From: Aurelia coerulea
Taxonomy: Eukaryota > Cnidaria > Scyphozoa > Semaeostomeae > Ulmaridae
Assembly (NCBI GenBank): GCA_039566865.1
Contig: CM076944.1
Coordinates: forward strand, 8,826,501 to 8,890,500
Direction of reading: 5' to 3'
Length of the DNA: 64,000 nucleotides
Made by a program: the position numbers and the translations under genes. Positions 1 through 10,584 of the stretch are shown here, one piece after another. Under the pieces are notes generated by a model. That model worked only from the letters and a program-made list of their open reading frames with translations, had not been told where the DNA came from and did no database searches. Every line of letters starts with the position of its first letter. The stretch's first letter is position 1.

Positions 1-1134
1 AAAAGAACAAGCAGACAATCGTAGACAATATGTAGACTCATTGGTGCTTGTGATTGGATGGAACAACAAAGATCGATTTGACAGAGCAACTACAACAACA
101 GGTTCTTACGTTGCTTGCTGACTCATTGCAGCACAGCAGTCGCAATAGCGCATGCGTAGCTGTCATATAGATCAGTCAAATTACAAAATGTGGATGGGCG
201 GGCAGGCGGGCGGGCGGACGGACTATGTGGCATCTTTTGTCAACCTAGCTTCCATTGCGACTGTGACAGAGGAGCTTTTTGTGATTGATAACAACAATGA
301 CGACACGTCTGCACTTTCGCTTTCGGTAGTAAAGCTGGCTGAAACTACAGGTTGACAGGAACTGACAGGAAGAAAGGGATTTCATATACTGGTAGGCCTA
401 CAATGTATTGGTTCTCAAATAAGACTCCACAGACTTTCCAGGGCCTTTTTTAACATTAGAACTGGGGGGCAATTGCCCCCCGATCCCTAGACTTTCCCCC
501 CCCCCAGTGTCGAGATTTTGACCCCAGAAATTATCCCTTATTTCAAGTAAGTGATTTTCAGAAAGTAAGCTATTGCCGCCACCACTGCGTAGGCAACCTG
601 CAAAAGCCATGTGTAAATGAATGGAATACGATAGACAGGATGTTTCAGGAAAATCAAGGATGTTTCTTCAAAAATGTTACTCACAAATAGGATAAATGTC
701 ACAAAACTCTCAAAGTTTCCTTTTCACTAATGGCAAGCATGATATTGGGAGATCCATTCTGAGCCAAAGTAAAGGGTGTGGCCCTGAAATTTTTTTTGGG
801 GTCTTTGCCCCCAGACCCCCTCATTTCACCAAACTTAAAATTTCTGGCCACGCCGCTGCTCACGAGAATTCGCGATGAGTTTTCTGAATCAAATATGTCA
901 AATATCAAATAAGTCTTACACAACACTCTTGAAAAAGTATTCTTGTCCTGTTGTAGTTTGATTTTAGCTAGCCCGCTTGATATATATTTGGATTCGTAAA
1001 TTTCCTATTTTTCTCCAGGACCTCCGAGCATAAAATTCCCTTTAATCAGCAATGCACAGAATGGCGTTGCCAAAAGACAAGAAGGCATTGACCACAAAAG
1101 TTCTGACCGCCGCACTGTGATCCAGCAAGAGGAA
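1..1134. other. No gene recognised; MITE remnants
   Basis: Only short unsupported frames. About 430-510 holds a GC-rich palindromic scrap around GGGGGGCAATTGCCCCCC. About 765-870 resembles the right end of the hAT-like element at 17765-17850 and part of 15220-15290 (shared GTGTGG/GCGTGG, GGGG...CCCCCAGACCCCC). These are probably remnants of one non-autonomous family. Confidence 0.5.
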
Positions 1135-1840
1135 AAAATACAAAATATCGCAAAAATCAAATTTAATCGAAACGGTTATTATGATACATGGTCTTAAAGA
1201 GGATATGTTAAGGATGAAAACAAAGCAAAAAGTAAACTTTTATGATTTCTGAGTCCGGAGATATTTGCTTCCAAAGTTGGATGAAATTGACATTGTTTAC
1301 TTTTCATGTAATTTTTGGTCGATTTCTACAGAATGCTCATTACAACAACAAGTTCATTTACTAATATCTTTGCGCAGGGTTATCCGATTTTAATTCTGTT
1401 TGTTTCAATTGATAGAACAACATGTCCGCGTACAAGAGAGTCCCTCGTTGCTTCTTCCAGAACCCATTTTTTTGCTTTCTTGTTATTTTTCCTAAATGCG
1501 CTTATTTTCCTGAAATAGACACCAAAAATGCATAATTTGAGATTAAAAGTACAAAATAAGAAAATCAAGGACGAATATGTCTACCGAACTTAGATTTTAT
1601 TACAGCACCACATTTCAGCAGATAGTCTGCCAAAGCAGTCACTCATGATCGTGCAGGGAAAAAAGTTACTCTATTTTGAAAGTGGCCACTACCACTTTTT
1701 TGCTATTTTGAGCCCCCATTAATTTCATGTGCACCTTTAAACAAACGCAAATCCTGTAACTCATGCTTACAATATACCATTCTGAATGGTTTTATCCTTG
1801 TTAACAAGTGTTCTGACATTTCGAAAAGTAGAATTAAATT
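1135..1840 (+). repeat. Dispersed repeat, copy A
   Basis: The reverse complement of this block recurs at about 11934-12615. Shared landmarks are AAAGTGGCCACTACCACTTT, the GAGCCCCCATTA stretch and GGATGAAATTGACATTG. The copies differ by scattered substitutions, so this is an old family. No coding capacity or terminal repeat was identified. Confidence 0.7.
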
Positions 1841-2660
1841 CACTATCTCCTCCGCAGAGGCCTTTTATACCATTTTTGATGGAACTATCTTAAACATTAG
1901 GACTCATATCTGTATGCAATTACCAAAAACATTGTAATAATAAGTTCTTTAATGTTTTTTCAACTCGCACAAATAAAGATGATCCATACAAAGTTGAAGA
2001 TGTCATCAGCGATGGTTCCTCAATACTGGTAGAGTTGGAACTGTGAAATGTTATCGTTTTGACTTAATTACATCCATTTCATGGTAATTACTGAAGTGAA
2101 ATGATCAGGATGCGCACAAAAACATCACACATAACATTGTCCATATAATATTGCCTTGTATTGAAGCTGGTTGGCTACAAAACGTTCCTCGTGCACTTTT
2201 TCAAGGCTGAAATTGCATGTTCAGACTATGCTATCCCAGAGGTCCCAGAGCTCAAGTAAGTTTAATTAGTGAGCCACAAAATGCCTCTGCGGAGGAGCCT
2301 TTTCGTCCAATTTTACTATCACTATTGTCAGAACACTTGTTGAATCAAAGGACCTTAGAAGTGACTCACGGGCTTAATGATTTTTATTGTGAAATTTTCC
2401 AAATTATGCCATGAGAATGCAAAGGAAGATCAGTGCAATTTTATTGCACCTTCCTCGAAATATGAGTAAATATGCTGTAATGTTACGTTACAGAATGCAG
2501 TCTGAGGAAGCAACCATCAAAAATTGGCGTGCAGGAAATGTTTAGTCTTTGCTTGAAGATTTTTGAGTGGAGAACAAACAATCTAATTAAACACACAAAC
2601 AATCAAATTAATCACGAAATAATCCGTTTTCAGGATTAATTTGCCCCTCGGGTAAAGTGG
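1841..2660. other. No gene recognised
   Basis: AT-rich sequence without a supported frame, splice structure or recognisable element. Confidence 0.5.
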
Positions 2661-2735
2661 TCTTAAGGCCTGATTACATGGAAGCGGGCTAGCCCGGCAG
2701 ACGGGCTGGCTTGTTTGCCGAGATAGAATTTATTA

Positions 2736-3155
2736 GGGCCTGATTATATGGAAGCGGGCTGGCCCGATAAACGGGCTGGCTCGTTTGCCGAGGTGGAATT
2801 TAGGTTGGTATTATATGGGAAAAGTGCTGTCACACGTTGATGAAGGAAACTGCGCATGCTCCATTGTGTATTTTCAGCCCGCTTGCCGGGCTGGCTCGGT
2901 TTGATGCGATTACATGGAGACGAGCCAGCCCGTTTGGCGAGCCAGCCCGTTTGGCGAGCCAGCCCGTTTGGCGAGCCAGCCTGTTTGGCGAGCCAGCCCG
3001 CTTGCATCAAAGCGGGCCAGCTCGCTTACCGGGCTGGCTCACTTCCATGTAATAGCAACTGACTTTTTACATGCAATAGACTAGGGAAGTGAGCTGGCCC
3101 GTTTTCCGAGCCAGCCCGTTTACCAAGCCAGGCCGCCTCATATAATCAGGCCCTT
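2736..3155. mobile_element. GGGCCTG-ended inverted-repeat element with CCAGCCCG words
   Basis: Begins GGGCCTGATTATATGG and ends CATATAATCAGGCCC. The inside is filled with variants of GAGCCAGCCCG and CGGGCTGGC. A 17-bp unit, GAGCCAGCCCGTTTGGC, is repeated about five times at 2929-3000. A second left end starts at about 2665, suggesting nested ends. The short open frames here are repeat artefacts. Confidence 0.7.
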
Positions 3156-3182
3156 AGGGCCTGTTTACATGAGGCGAGCTGG

Positions 3183-3559
3183 CCCGTTAGCGAGCTGGCT
3201 CGCCTTCAAGCTAGCTCGGGTTTATATGAGAAATTAGATAGTGAGCCAGCCCGGCCCTTGGGTGCCACGTGCCGTCTTTCTTTTGTGTAAATTTGAAAGA
3301 ATGAGGAAATATTTTCCTGTTCTTTCATTTTTACAAAAGAAAGATTACAGCCTTGGCGCCAAATGTGACAAAGGGTCTTCCATTTTTAGAAACTTAACAA
3401 ATCTGCTGTGTTGTGCGCGTGCGTTATAGGCGGGCTAGCCCGTTTCTTCCGTTTATATGAGAAAAGTCAGCCCGTTTGAGGCGGGATCCCGGCACTCGAT
3501 AACCGGGATCTCGGCAAGACGGGCCAGCCCGGCATACATATAAACGCAAACTGCTGTTT
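3183..3559 (+). repeat. ~380-bp direct repeat flanking the LINE, left copy
   Basis: From CCCGTTAGCGAGCTGGCTCG to AAACGCAAACTGCTGTTT. It recurs in the same orientation at 10110-10497 with a few substitutions and one 12-base length difference. The LINE 3' tail begins immediately after this copy. Confidence 0.85.
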
Positions 3560-3720
3560 TTTTTATTATTATTATTATTATTATTAAATATCTATTTAAA
3601 GTAGGCTAAAAAATGAATAGCTAAATTGCAGCTAATTAAGGCCTACTATTTACAATATACATAATTTACAATAAAACTAAAATTGATATATATTACAGGA
3701 CAAATCAGAGTTAAAATCTA

Positions 3721-4086
3721 TCATGTTAGAAACCCAACTTGCGGGATATATACTTTGCAAAGCCTACAGTTGCATGTTCCACCATTCCAACATCTAATTC
3801 GTTTTTTGAACATAGGAAGGCTGTTTAATTGTTTTAGATCTTGCGGTAAATGCTGCCACAGTTTATTTCCAAGGTAAGTAATGGACTCAACTCCAAAGGC
3901 CGTAGTTCGTACTTTTGGCAGTTGAGCGTCATTACCATGCCTTAGGCAGTACCTAATATTTCGTTGCATGAAAATATCCTTCATGAATGGTGGATTCAGA
4001 CCGCATTTTGTTTTATAAATTTCAGTCATGAGCAACTGTAGGTTTCTTACATGGATTGGCACCGATTTAGATTGCTCCAGGAGAAG
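3721..4086 (-). pseudogene. LINE RT C-terminus
   Basis: Continues the interrupted protein: LLLEQSKSVPIHVRNLQLLM, then MQRNIRYCLRHGNDAQLPKV and WNGGTCNCRLCK before the stop. It aligns at equal spacing with the second copy at 31965-32435, which reads DYEASFEELLQRNN across the place where this copy is split. Confidence 0.82.
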
Positions 4087-4129
4087 ATCCTTTTGGATGA
4101 TTACAAAGTCTGTCCTGAGCTAAACAAGC

Positions 4130-4740
4130 TAAAGCCCCGTTAAAACGCTTTCAACATTGCACTGAACATCGCTCTACATTTGTAGAGCGATGTTCAGCGA
4201 TGTTGAGTGGTGTTTAGTGGGGGTGTTAAAACGCTCTCAACAATTTGACTGAACATTTGTTGAGCGACGTAACTTCTCACTTTCGGAGAGCCAAGACGAG
4301 GCAAACCTCTATTTGGGTACAATCGTTTTGGCGCCATATACAGTAGTTTGTGTTAGTTTGTGTTCAAAATGGCGGTAGGAATTTTTAAATGAAATTAAAC
4401 TCCTCCCTCGTCACTTTTCGATCACGCTCTCGATATGTTCTGGAAGTTTATTTGTTTCTTCCTTTCTTTGGCGCAAAAAGTAATGGTTAGTGCGCTTGCG
4501 CCGACTGAACATTGTTGGACGGAGTGTTAAAATGCTCTCAACATCGCTCAACAACACCTAGAACAATAGAAATGTCGAGTCGACCCACTGAACATTTTTG
4601 ACTTCTTTCAAACTCCACTCAACATCGCTGAACACCACACAACATCACTGAACATCACTGAACAGGGTGTTAAAATGCTCTCAACATTTGTCCTCTACAA
4701 ATGTAGAGCGATTTTCAGTGCAATGTTGAGAGCGCAACCC
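4130..4740. mobile_element. Inverted-repeat element with TGTTGAGCGATGTTCAG words
   Basis: The left end CGTTAAAACGCTTTCAACAT and the right end ATGTTGAGAGCGCAAC are imperfect inverted copies, followed inward by CACTGAACATCGCTCTAC and its complement. The interior repeats short dyads such as CTCAACATCGCTGAACACC. The layout parallels the GGGCCTG elements: conserved ends, reiterated inner words. Confidence 0.65.
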
Positions 4741-4743
4741 CAA

Positions 4744-5601
4744 TAACCCCAAATTCCCGTAGATGCTGTTTTTAGCTACAGTCAGAGAGATGAGTGTTGC
4801 TGCTAAAGTCGCCTTCAATGGAAAATCAAGCGCCTTGTATAAGAAAAAGAACCGCATCAAAGGCAACATTTTGGTCTTTATGTCAAACGAGAATGATACG
4901 CAAAAATCAAAAGTTTCGTGCACAAAACTATTGGTGCATTTGTGTCAAATGAGATGTCATGTGAGATTTACGATAACGCAAAATTACTTATGCAGAACCC
5001 AACAGAACGTTTCAATTGTTGCTATTCGCGGGCATCTAATTTGAGACAAGCAGTCACGAAGATAACCTCTGTGCAGAATGATATGCATGAAGATGGTTTG
5101 GTTCAGTGTGATCTCGTGCCTTCCCCCTGTCAATGGCGCCATTGTTTGCTGGGATTCTGCAACTTTCTGTAGCTGTGTAGGAGGGGGGTCCTTCTTCCTT
5201 CGGTGATACTGCGAATGCTAGCCTCTGTGCAGGCCGCCGGTTACATCATCCTCTAAAGTTGACTTATTTGCATAATGAGTACTATCAATAAGGCTAATGA
5301 TTCGTTCGTTCTAGAAAAACGATTGTTTTGACATAATTGAGCTGCTAATGAAGTCAAGAACGTGCCAATTCTGGGTAAATTTGTTGTTGCGTCAGGGTAA
5401 GCATCTTGGTGATTTATCCATCTTAAGGTGTCAAATCTGTCTAACATGAAATAAGCCGACGTCAAATGTTGCTATAGGATCGCGGGAAACTTCTGTCTTG
5501 TATGCGCTTTATGTGCGCTTTCTTTATTTCAGTGCCAATTAGCTGAGATAAAACGTTAATCAATTGCTTTAACGAGCGTGACGGAAGTGGGTTACTTACT
5601 T

Positions 5602-5632
<31 letters not shown>

Positions 5633-5681
5633 GACTGACATCGAAGCCCCTTCTTAGATTACAAAGTGGACTTTGTAATCA
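4744..5681 (+). repeat. ~0.95-kb direct repeat, copy 1
   Basis: Begins CCCCAAATTCCCGTAGATGC and ends at the palindrome GATTACAAAGTGGACTTTG. It contains an ACTT/TTTC microsatellite at 5597-5632. Copy 2 is at 6612-7576 with few differences, the largest being a 26-base stretch near 6785. Frames of 80-100 residues are shared but unrecognised. Confidence 0.85.
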
Positions 5682-5682
5682 A

Positions 5683-6600
5683 AAAGGGGCATTTTCAAAG
5701 AAAGCCGATTTTAGCGAAAAAGGTAAGCCTATAGCCTTACTTTTTTATGAAAATTTGGCATTTTCAAAGAAAGCCGATTTTAGCGAAAAAGGTAAGCCTA
5801 TAGCCTTACTTTTTTATGAAAATTTGGCATTTTCAACGAAAGCCGATTTTAGCGAAAAAGGTAAGCCTATAGCCTTACTTTTTTATGAAAATTTGGCACT
5901 TTAAAAAAAAGCCGATTTTAGCGAAAAAGGTAAGCCTATAGCCTTACTATTTGATAAAAAAGGGGCATTTTCAAAGAAAGCCGATTTTAGCGAAAAAGGT
6001 AAGCCTATAGCCTTACTTTTTTATGACAATTTGGCATTTTCAAAGAAAGCCGATTTTAGCGAAAAAGGCCCGGGGGGTGTACTTGACTTTCCATTGTACA
6101 GGGGTGTGCACTCCAAGAAAAAAAATTTTCACCCGGCTTTAGAAATTTTCCCTCGAAATGATAGCCGGTTTTAGGAAAAATCGGCGAAAAGGATACCCTA
6201 AAACGTTAACATTTGTCTAAAAACAATAAAATGAAACTTTAGACAACCGGCTTTAGAAAAATTGCCTTCTTTTGATACCCGGCGTTGGAAAAAAGAGGCG
6301 AAAACGATACCCGGAAAGGAGTGCACATTGCGTCAGCAAAATATACTAAGTAGCCCCCCCGGGGAAAAAGGTAAGCCTATAGTCTTACTTTTTTATGAAA
6401 AACGGGCACTTTCAAAGAAAACCGATTTTAGCGAAAAAGGTAAGCCTTGCCTTTTGATGAAAAATCAGCACTTTCAAAGAAAGCCGATTTTAGCGAAAAA
6501 GGTAAGCCTATAGCCTTTTGATGAAAAATGGGCACTTTCAAAGAAAGCCGATTTTAGCGAAAAAGGTAAGCCTTACCTTTTGATGAAAAATATCTGAATA
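5683..6600 (+). repeat. 69-bp satellite array
   Basis: Tandem unit of about 69 bases containing AAAGCCGATTTTAGCGAAAA and the dyad GTAAGCCTATAGCCTTAC. Starts at about 5702, 5771, 5840, 5909 and onward. Units after 6364 are shorter (about 62-63 bases). The array is interrupted by the element at 6069-6363. Confidence 0.88.
6069..6363. mobile_element. 295-bp MITE with 8-bp target duplication
   Basis: Sits in the satellite. The 8-bp direct repeat GAAAAAGG (6061-6068 and 6364-6371) flanks it. Terminal inverted repeats are CCCGGGGGGTGTACT and AGTAGCCCCCCCGGG. Non-coding. Superfamily unassigned; an 8-bp duplication fits hAT or P types. Confidence 0.82.
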
Positions 6601-6611
6601 TTGATTTCTTC

Positions 6612-7490
6612 ATAACCCCAAATGATCGTAGATGCTGTTTTTAGCTACAGTCAGAGAGATAAGTGTTGCTGCTAAAGTCGCCTTCAATGGAAAATCAAGC
6701 GCCTTGTATAAGAAAAAGAACCGCATCAAAGGCAACATTTTGGTCTTTATGTCAAACGAGAATGATACGCAAAAATCAAAAGTCATTACCCTTAGTTTGC
6801 TTAGTTCGTGCAAAAAACTATTGGTGCATTTGTGTCAAATGAGATGTCATGTGAGATTTACGATAACGCAAGATTACTTATGCAGAACCCAACAGAACGT
6901 TTCAATTGTTACTATTCGCGGGCATCTAATTTGAGACAAGCAGTCACGAAGATAACCTCTGTGCAGAATGATATGCATGAAGATGTTTTGGTACAGTGTG
7001 ATCTCGTGCCTTCCCCCTGTCAATGGCGCCATTGTTTGCTGGGATTCTGCAACTTTCTGTAGCTGTGTAGGAGGGGGATCCTTCTACCTTCGGTGATGCT
7101 GCGACTGCTAGCCTCTGTGCAGGCCACCGGTTACATCATCCTCTAAAGTTGACTTATTTGCATAATGAGTACTATCAATAAGGCTAATGATTCGTTCGTT
7201 CTAGAAAACGATTGTTTTGACATAATTGAGCTGCTAATGAAGTCAAGAACGTGCCAATTCTGGGTAAATTTGTTGCTGTGCCAGGGTAAACATCATGGTG
7301 ATTTATCCATCTTATGGTGTCAAATCTGTCTAACATGAAATAAGCCGACGTCAAATGTTCCTATAGGATCGCGGGAAACTTCTGTCTTGTATGCGCTTTA
7401 TGTGCGCTTTCTTTATTTCAGTGCCAATTAGCAGAGATAAAACGTTAATCAATCGCTTTAACGAGCGTGACGGAAGTGGGTTACTTACTT

Positions 7491-7522
<32 letters not shown>

Positions 7523-7576
7523 ACTGACTGACATCGAAGCCCCTTCTTAGATTACAAAGTGGACTTTGTAATCAAA
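6612..7576 (+). repeat. ~0.95-kb direct repeat, copy 2
   Basis: Near-identical to 4744-5681. Its first 35 bases (ATATTGATTTCTTCATAACC context at 6598) also resemble 19019-19055. It ends at the same 24-base palindrome, directly against the resumed LINE. Confidence 0.85.
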
Positions 7577-8569
7577 AACCGAAATCATTCTCGTAATCTT
7601 TATATGCAATGCGTAATGCCCTTTCTTGAATATGATTTATTCTATGATTCAAAGCTCTATCATAGAACATCCAAACAAGAGGACAGTAGCTGAAATGGGA
7701 CAAAACGAACGCCCTCATTAACTGCTGCAGTTTTTCAGTGTCCATGTATCGTGAAATTCGAGCAAGAGCGTGGAGTTTTTGGCTGGCCTTTTTGCAAACA
7801 GTCTTGACGTGTTGCTTGAAAGAAAGTGATTTATCAAAGGTTATACCGAGAAGATTTTCCTCTGAACTTTCTTTCACATAGGCCTCGCCTATTTTAATTG
7901 TTGTTTCAGTACTCCCTTTTGCACCAAAAATCATTAAGTGACATTTGTCTTCATTTAGCTTCATGCCATTGTTTGGAAACCATTCAGTTATCTTAAGGGC
8001 ATCATTCTCCAAATGCATGATGACATTTTCGATGTTAGGACCACACGCATAAATAGTTGTGTCATCCGCATAATTACAGATTTCGGTGTCCTCCAGGAAC
8101 ATAAAAAGGTCATTCAGGTATATGTTAAACAAAAGGGGTCCCAAGACCGAGCCTTGCGGTACTCCCAGGACGGTTTCTGTCCATGTGCTGAATGAACCAT
8201 TGACCTTTACCCTCTGCTTCCTGTCGGTGAGATAGCTATTGATAAACAGCAAGGCAGATCTACTGAAGCCATATGCATTCAATTTTGCTATTAGTAGTTC
8301 ATGATTTAGACAATCAAAAGCCTTCGAAAGGTCTGTAAGGACAGCCCCTGCGACGCCTCCGCTGTCCATTGTCTTCTTGCAGGCTTCCACAAAACGTAGA
8401 AGTGCATGCTGTGTACCATAGCCCTCTCGAAACCCACAAAGGAGTGAGGACAGGAAACTTTGGACAAAAGGTAGCATTTGGTCTTGCACCAATCTTTCAT
8501 AAATTTTTGATACCTATGGTAAGACTGTAATCGGTCGGTAGTTCTTTTTCGTAAAGGCATCCTTATGAC
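7577..8569 (-). pseudogene. LINE reverse transcriptase core
   Basis: About 325 residues. In order: KNYRPITVLP, an in-frame TAG at about 8507, VSKIYERLVQDQ, GFREGYGTQHALL, LTDLSKAFDCLNHELLI, GVPQGSVLGPLLFNIYLNDL, the catalytic box NYADDTTIY, NGMKLNEDKCH and LSHFSYCPLVWMF. Palm aspartates (D in LTDLSKAFD and YADD) are intact. The frame runs out at DYENDFGF, where the 3.5-kb insertion begins. It resumes at 4086. Confidence 0.88.
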
Positions 8570-9527
8570 AAACTCGTAGAAATAGAGAACAAAAAATCCC
8601 AGAACAATATGATTAAAAATTGGCCTAACAAGCTTTTTAAGAAATATACCAACAATTTCACGAAAGATCGGCCTAACAAGCCTTTCACACATATACACTG
8701 TAAGAACACTAGAAAACCCAGAAGATAAAAATACACTCGTCTGTACAACATCATGAATTGCCTCTAGGGCTAGTCACAGCTTCAGGCGCTGTATATGACA
8801 AAACATTAGACACCACTGATTTACACCACAAAAGCTGGTACATAAATACCCGTTGGTCTCATCACATTTCTTTCATGAAATTCGCGATGAAGGACTGGCG
8901 CGTGGAAACAAGACTAGAACAAGCTACAACTTTGAAAGAAAAACGTGAGTTTCTATACCCACTTGATTTTCCTTATACATGAGTATAGTTAACTAATTCT
9001 CCTATCAATGTGTCACATTATCGTGGCAAAGCTACAAACAGAAAAAACAACAAACAAACAACAAACAATTAACTATAACAAACAAAGCCCAAACAAAGCA
9101 ACATAAAACCGGGAAGAGAATGCTTTTCCTGTGAAAACAGTTCAAAAACTGACAAAGATATATACATAGCTTACAGAAATAACTAATTAGAAAACCTACT
9201 GGCATGCGTGAGGGGCAGAGAGTAACTTTGGAAACAAGGTTACTGGATGCTCTGTGAACCTTATAGCGTCCCGACTGTAAAATGCATCCGAAACGCTGGT
9301 TCGCAGTTTGTTGGCTTGATGACTCGTACGCCTCCACCATGCTGGTGGGTTAAATTAGTATACTTCAAACACTACACTACGTCTCTAAATGCATGTAGAG
9401 ACATTAAAACGTTTCCTGCAAACAAACTTTACATGGATGATCATCCTGCGGCGCTAGGCTGGCGATTAGTCATATTTCATATTGTTACTCACTTTTTATT
9501 GTTTGAAATATAAAATTCATGAAGAGC
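8570..9527. mobile_element. ~0.96-kb insertion inside the LINE RT
   Basis: Interrupts the RT frame between SLF and the resumed KDAFTKKNYRP. It carries a 33-bp tandem-like motif, GGCCTAACAAGC, twice near 8621-8682. No terminal inverted repeat or clear target duplication could be fixed (CAT occurs at both borders). It carries no recognisable product. Confidence 0.55.
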
Positions 9528-9910
9528 GAGCTTATATCTCCAGCTTTCAATTCTTTGGGAAAAGTACCCTTGGATAAACCAGAGTTGAACAAATTCTGTA
9601 TGGCAACAGAGAATATGTCCAAATTTTCCTTTAGAATTTTTGCAGGGATGCAGTCAACTGGAGAGGCTTTTCTTGGATTGAGTTGTCTAATCTTAATAGC
9701 AACCTCTTCGGTGGCGACCTTTCTGAAATCAAATTTGTCTGAACACTTAATAGTATTTTTAATTTTGCAAATACTTGGATGAGCTTCGTATTTCTTAACA
9801 GATTTGTCAATTGGATCTAGTATATCACTTGTTGGTAGCAAAAGTGAGTCATTTACAGAGATCCCTAAACTATCTGTGATGTTTGCGAAATACTGGTTAA
9901 ATCTCTGCAA
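9528..9910 (-). pseudogene. LINE ORF2 fragment: RT fingers
   Basis: Encodes FNQYFANI, then LNPRKASPVDCIPAKILKEN and KGTFPKELKAGDISSLF. This is the family block LNPxKAxGxDxIPxKxLK...FPxxLKxAxVxPLFK. The frame breaks right after SLF where a 0.96-kb insertion begins. The family continuation (KKNYRPITVLP) resumes at about 8565. Confidence 0.8.
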
Positions 9911-10109
9911 TTTGAGAGTCCTGATTTACCACTTTTCCGTCTTCGATCAAAGAGATGGAAGAATTTACTTGCACTTTGTCTGAGAACAGTGGCTTTACTG
10001 TCTTCCAAAATTTATGATTATCGGTAAGCTTACCAAGGTCGATGTCCCTATAGCAGTCAAATTTGGCCCTACGTAGTAATTTCACGCATTTGTTCCTCTG
10101 CTTTTTGAA
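9897..10109 (-). pseudogene. LINE ORF2 fragment: linker before RT
   Basis: Encodes a lysine/arginine-rich stretch (KKQRNKCVKLLRRAKFDCYR) followed by WKTVKPLFSDK. This is typical of the region between endonuclease and RT in CR1-type LINEs. A frameshift near 9905 separates it from the next fragment, which starts FNQYFANI. Confidence 0.75.
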
Positions 10110-10497
10110 CCCGTTAGCGAGCTGGCTCGCCTTCAAGCTAGCTCGGTTTTATATGAGAAATTAGATATTGAGCCAGCCCCGAGCCAGCCCGGCCCTTGGG
10201 TGCCACGTGTCGTCTTTCTTTTGTGTAAATTTGAAAGAATGAGGAAATATTTTCCTGTTCTTTCATTTTTACAAAAGAAAGATTATAGTCTTGGCGCCAA
10301 ATGTGACAAAGGGTCTTCCATTTTTAGAAACTTAACAAATCTGCTGTGTTGTGCGCGTGCGTTATAGGCGGGCTAGCCCGTTTCTTCCGTTTATATGAGA
10401 AAAGTCAGCCCGTTTGAGGCGGGATCCCGGCACTCGATAACCGGGATCTCGGCAAGACGGGCCAGCCCGGCATACATATAAACGCAAACTGCTGTTT
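10110..10497 (+). repeat. ~380-bp direct repeat flanking the LINE, right copy
   Basis: Matches 3183-3559. It begins exactly where the 5'-truncated LINE ends. After the shared AAACTGCTGTTT it runs on into ACAAAGCTGTG and the right terminal repeat of the outer element. Confidence 0.85.
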
Positions 10498-10584
10498 ACA
10501 AAGCTGTGACCAGGCAAGTAGGATCTCGCCTGAAGGCGAGCCAGCTCGCTAACGGGCCAGCTCGCCTCATATAAACAGGCCCTT

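Larger units (their letters stand above)
4087..7576. mobile_element. 3.5-kb composite insertion in the LINE
   Basis: Splits the RT between DFGF and LLEQS. Contents, left to right: a word-type palindromic element (4130-4740), a 0.95-kb repeat unit, a 69-bp satellite with its own insertion, and a second 0.95-kb unit ending at the 24-base palindrome around GTGGACTTTGTAATC. No clear target duplication was found. Confidence 0.6.
3560..10109 (-). mobile_element. CR1/L2-like LINE, 5'-truncated and interrupted
   Basis: A non-LTR retrotransposon read right to left. The linker and reverse-transcriptase start is at 10109-9528, the RT core at about 8565-7577 and the RT C-terminus with CNCRLC at 4086-3721. 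A 3' UTR and ATT-repeat tail end at 3560. Insertions at about 8570-9527 and 4087-7575 interrupt it; without them it is about 2.1 kb. The endonuclease half is missing. A frameshift near 9905 and a stop codon near 8507 show it is dead. Confidence 0.85.
3156..10584. mobile_element. Large GGGCCTG-ended inverted-repeat element hosting a LINE
   Basis: The left end GGGCCTGTTTACATGAGGCG pairs with the right end CGCCTCATATAAACAGGCCC. GC-rich words (CGAGCTGGCTCG, GCCAGCCCG, CGGGATCTCGGC) lie inside both ends, and the ATAAACGCAAACTGCTG inner boundary occurs on both sides. Almost all the interior (3560-10109) is a LINE with nested insertions. Confidence 0.65.

Noticed and set aside
2744..3062. Overlapping frames on both strands rich in A, S, P, R and G
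   Set aside because: They are translations of the GAGCCAGCCCG word repeats; both strands and several frames are open because the word lacks stops.
4763..7062. Pairs of near-identical 84-100-residue frames in the 0.95-kb repeats
   Set aside because: Present in both copies only because the DNA is duplicated. Two frames overlap and neither resembles a known protein.
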